Below are positions 12,404 to 15,073 of a DNA stretch of 15,073 nucleotides, in pieces. Origin of the DNA: Irpex lacteus (Eukaryota; Basidiomycota; Agaricomycetes; Polyporales; Irpicaceae); NCBI GenBank assembly GCA_001986395.2, contig MQVO02000198.1, forward strand, positions 1 to 15,073, written 5' to 3'. A program made the translations under genes and the position numbers. How positions within the stretch are numbered: the first letter of the stretch is position 1; each line of letters opens with the position of its first letter. Below the pieces are notes generated by a model. It ran no database searches and was not told where the DNA came from. It saw nothing but the letters and a program-made list of their open reading frames with translations.

Positions 12404-14110
12404 TTATCCAGCTACACTTTCCAGTACAGCTACCTTGCTATGACTTTTGAGATGTTACCCAAGTTAATTCACTTTATAGACAAAATTATTAACTAGGTGT
12501 TTTAAATATAAATTTACTAAAAAATATTAAAACTAAAACCTAAGAAAAAATAATAAATACTCATCAGTTTCCTTGAACCCAAGCTCCTTCCCAGCGACAG
12601 ACGGTTAGTTCATCCCGAATTAACACTTCACCGTTGCGTAATTTTCAACGATTACTCGAAATTCCTTCTTCATGCCACCGAGTTACAGGTGACAATCTGA
12701 CATATTCATATATATGACTATATTTGATGATTAGCTCCTCCTAATTCTCAAATTACTATACCTTATTCTTCTTAATAAAAAAAAGAATAAGAAAAAGCAA
12801 CAAATTAACCTGATCTATAAATATAGATAAATTAATTTCGAGAGGGTATTGCATCATTTTGTTTAGTCTTTGTGGCACGTCTATAGCCCAGTTCATGAGG
12901 GCCATAACGACTTGTCTTAGCCCCAAAATGGAATCCTATCGATACCATTTGTATGTTAAGTAAAAATTAACATCAGGGATTTCGTCCGTTTAGTGGAGTT
13001 AACCTAACTTCTCAAGACACGGACTGACGACAGCCATGCAACACCTGTATTTACTCATCTTAATTTCTTGTCTATCCTTTGTTTTTATTTCTAAAAATCC
13101 CCAAAAAAACTAGTTAGAATTATTTCTAATTCCTAGTTTTTTGGGTTAGGTAGATAGATTTAGATTTTCATATGCAAGAACTGGTAAGATTTTACGCGGA
13201 TTATCGCATTAAATAACATGCTTCACTTCGTTTGCTTCGAGACCGACTAATTTTTTTGTTTTCAATTTTGCAATCGTACTCACAAGGCGGAATGGTTAAC
13301 GTGTTAACATTGACACTAATATTTTTTAGTGACTACCATTCATTGTTGACAGAAAGGAGTACCAGGGTATCTAATCCTGATTCTTGCCCTATCCTTCGTT
13401 CCTCAGCGTCAATCTTTATTGGAAAAATGCCTTCGCCTTTAGTATTCTATCGAGTTTACTGCAGATTTTAACCTTTATTCTCGATTTTATTTTTTCCTAT
13501 ACTAGATTCTATCTTCTACTTTTCCTCTTTTTTATTTGCTATTTTAAAAAATTAGAATTTTAAAGTTGCCTACTCACCCTTTACGCCTGTTTAAGATGAC
13601 TAACGTTCGCGTTCCTGGCCTTACCGAGTCTTCTGGCACCAGATTTGGACAACACTTATAGTAAGGTAATATCATTATTTTCCCTTACGTTATCACTTCT
13701 AAAGTGATTTCAGTTAGCTAGTTCACTCTTTCGAGCATTGACTAATATTCTTGACTGCTGGTAGATAACTCTACTAGGGAGATTCCATTCCCAATGTGGC
13801 TAGAGGCTCTTTCAAGCATAGCTTTCGATCGTAGGCTTGGTAGGCCATTACCCATACCAACAACCTAATCAAAATAAATCGAATCCTAAAGCGGAAAATT
13901 TCCTTTATTAATAAAAATAGCTAATTATTTCTCTTAAATTAAAAAATTTAAGAAATATCTCCTATCTAAGAAGACTTTAGGGTATCTAAACTTATATTAC
14001 TCACCTTTACACCTTTTCTTCTAATATTAATTTCGAAGAAAAAAGATTTGCATGTCTTAGACTACTGAATAACGTTAAATCGGAACCAAAATTAAATTCT
14101 TTCGTTAAAT
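12404..14110 (-). rRNA. rns: Mitochondrial small-subunit rRNA
   Basis: The minus strand holds the full order of SSU rRNA blocks. At the 5' end are GATTTAACGTTATTCAGTAG and AGACATGCAAATC (E. coli near 20-65), then CAGCAGTCAAGAATATTAGT (near 13740, the MS1-type basidiomycete block). The 530-loop region reads GTGCCAGAAGACTCGGTAAG, as known from agaricomycete mitochondria. GATTAGATACCCTGGTACTC lies near 13360 and GTTATTTAATGCGATAATCC near 13200. CATGGCTGTCGTCAG lies near 13030, AACGGTGAAGTGTTAATTC near 12630, and CATAGCAAGGTAGCTGTACT near the 3' end. Variable regions are AT-rich and one contains a mobile hairpin (13099-13145). Ends are estimated from conserved blocks: the 3' end follows GGCTGGAT-like DNA at about 12404, the 5' end is within about 15 nt. 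The length of about 1.7 kb fits a basidiomycete. Confidence 0.93.
13099..13145. repeat. 47-bp mobile hairpin element, copy 4 (inside rns variable region V6)
   Basis: Identical to copies 2 and 3. It sits between the TTTAATGCGATAATCCGCG block and the CATGGCTGTCGTCAG block of rns (about E. coli 1000-1040), where rRNA length variation is tolerated. Confidence 0.92.
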
Positions 14111-14185
14111 TAAACAAATTATAATTAATTTGTTGTATTGTATATGCCTTAAGCAATATTTATTGTCTCTTTTATTTATATTTTT

Positions 14186-14484
14186 TTATTTTTTGTTTTT
14201 AGATTTAAAAAATTCATTTAATTTATCATTTATCATTATATTTATTAAAGTATTTTTATTAAATTTATATACTGCACTTCTTCAATTATCTAATTCATTA
14301 ATCTTTTGAATATTTAATAATCTATTTTTCCATTAAAATCTTATTTTTTTAATGTATTATTCTCATTTTCTAATAAATTTATTATCTTTATCTCATTTAA
14401 TAATTTTAATTCTTTATTATTAATCTCTTTATTTAAGATTATATATAATCATATCTCTTTTCATTTTAAAAAATCTTTTTTCAT
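14186..14484 (-). pseudogene. rps3: Probable rps3 (ribosomal protein S3) remnant
   Basis: On the minus strand an ATG at 14482-14484 opens 47 codons with TGA read as Trp (MKKDFLKWKEIWLYIILNKE and on to LKLLNEIKIINLLENENNTL) to TAA 14341-14343. Next to it, in another frame, 14186-14332 encodes WKNRLLNIQKINELDNWRSA, then VYKFNKNTLINIMINDKLNE and FFKSKNKK before TAA. The pattern W-x-S-x-Y-x-F-N-K-N-x-L, followed by a D-K-L stretch, is characteristic of the N-terminal part of fungal mitochondrial Rps3 (Var1-type). The Asn/Lys/Ile-rich composition fits as well. The rest of the protein is missing and the two parts are out of frame near the A7 tract at about 14344, so it is a truncated copy. It lies just upstream of rns on the same strand. 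Confidence 0.5.
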
Positions 14485-14564
14485 TTAATTATATTTTTTA
14501 TTTTCATAGTTCATATTTACTATTATTTTATTTTACTACCTTATTAATTAAATTTATACTGTAA

Positions 14565-14611
14565 CCCCAAAAAAACTAGTTAGAATTAATTCTAATTCCT
14601 AGTTTTTTGGG
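14565..14611. repeat. 47-bp mobile hairpin element, copy 5
   Basis: Arms as in the other copies; the inner part is the perfect palindrome TTAGAATTAATTCTAA. It lies in AT-rich spacer between the rps3 remnant and copy 6. Confidence 0.92.
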
Positions 14612-14716
14612 ACTATATTTATTTTTTATTTTATTTATTTTATTTAACATTTGTCAGAGGATTATCATAATAGAATAATTCTGATATTTCTTATTTTTTA
14701 TCATAGTCAAAATACA

Positions 14717-14764
14717 CCCCAAAAAAACTAGTTAGAATTAATTATAATTCCTAGTTTTTTGGGG
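14717..14764. repeat. 48-bp mobile hairpin element, copy 6
   Basis: Arms CCCCAAAAAAACTAG and CTAGTTTTTTGGGG, with the full four-G end kept; the inner part is TTAGAATTAATTATAA. It lies 15 bp from the tRNA-Val-like gene. Confidence 0.92.
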
Positions 14765-14779
14765 ATTCTGATATTTGTT

Positions 14780-14850
14780 TAGGGTGTAGCTGATTCGAAC
14801 AGCTGTAGCCACTGTGTAAAGTGGAGGCCTAACCACTAGCCTCACTCACT
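14780..14850 (-). tRNA. tRNA-Val(UAC)-like gene, imperfect
   Basis: Minus-strand cloverleaf with a perfect T-arm (AGCTG/CAGCT, loop TTCGAAT) and a D-stem GGCT/GGCC. The anticodon arm CCACT/AGTGG has loop TTACAC, one base short, giving UAC as the likely anticodon. The acceptor AGTGAGT/ACACCCT has two mismatches (T-C, A-A). The damage suggests a decaying or rearranged copy. The sequence beyond 14850 repeats ACTCACTAG, pointing to a rearrangement at the 5' end. A better-formed tRNA-Val anticodon arm is at 4743-4816. Confidence 0.55.
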
Positions 14851-15073
14851 AGCCGAACTCACTAGGGAGTTAGTTATTTATTTATTCATTCTTTAAATAG
14901 ATCCTAGATTGATTCAATTATAAACCCTCACAATCCTCACCTGCGGTATGATTTACTAAATTAATTATGTATATTTTTCTTAATAGATAATTAAAAATAT
15001 TATTTATTTTATTAACTAGGGGGGGAGGTTCTCTACTGATTTTGTAAACCAAACTACTGTAACTATTCCAGTA
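14851..15073. other. Window-end spacer
   Basis: No gene is established. A minus-strand frame is open from the edge to TAA 14918-14920 (51 codons) but crosses a run of seven C and matches no family, so coding is doubtful. Confidence 0.3.

Noticed and set aside
13232..13471. Plus-strand open frame of 79 codons
   Set aside because: It lies wholly within rns on the opposite strand, across conserved rRNA blocks.
14918..15073. Minus-strand open frame of 51 codons reaching the window edge
   Set aside because: It crosses a seven-C run typical of a GC cluster and resembles no family; too short and incomplete to call.

Overview
The window is AT-rich mitochondrial DNA of a filamentous fungus, most likely an agaricomycete (mushroom-forming basidiomycete). 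The evidence is a basidiomycete-type small-subunit rRNA gene, mitochondrial tRNAs, fragments of nad2, nad4 and rps3 that read best with TGA as Trp, and a family-B DNA polymerase gene of the kind carried by fungal mitochondrial linear plasmids. Nothing here looks like a compact set of core genes. It is an accessory, repeat-rich region in which plasmid-derived genes and broken gene copies surround rns and scattered tRNAs.

Layout: 1-379 (-) is the start of a second dpo copy that runs off the window. 380-1170 holds its leader, a LAGLIDADG endonuclease remnant and short hairpins. 1171-2957 (-) is a three-gene cluster of unknown membrane-type proteins. 3167-3323 (+) is a nad4 fragment, followed by a nested hairpin element. 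3583-5381 holds tRNA-Lys, tRNA-Gly, a broken coiled-coil ORF, half a tRNA-Asn, tRNA-Val, a domain II/III piece of the large rRNA and tRNA-Tyr. 5402-5710 (+) is an open frame with no normal start. 5866-8642 (-) is dpo in three frames. 8873-8944 is a tRNA-Arg-like gene. 9189-10957 (-) is a second plasmid-like cluster (ORF120, a frame-broken ORF121, ORF242). 11264-11346 is tRNA-Leu(UAG). 11642-12138 (+) is a nad2 pseudogene carrying two hairpin insertions. About 12404-14110 (-) is rns, also carrying a hairpin. 14186-14484 (-) is a probable rps3 remnant. 14780-14850 is a tRNA-Val-like gene.

Two systems stand out. The first is a family of near-identical hairpins of about 47 bp (six full copies plus one split copy). 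They sit in unrelated contexts, including inside nad2 and inside a variable region of rns. In both nad2 cases, subtracting 46 bp brings the reading frame back into register, which is strong internal evidence that they are mobile insertions. The second is a conserved 5' leader shared by three plasmid-type transcription units (two dpo copies and ORF120). It has a 19-nt core just before the start codon and an A-rich TATAAAAG-like box about 120-140 bp further upstream. This suggests that the dpo genes and the membrane-protein cluster once belonged to the same integrated plasmid system and shared expression signals. Most breaks in the plasmid genes fall at homopolymer or dinucleotide tracts, so real decay and sequencing error cannot be separated from sequence alone.
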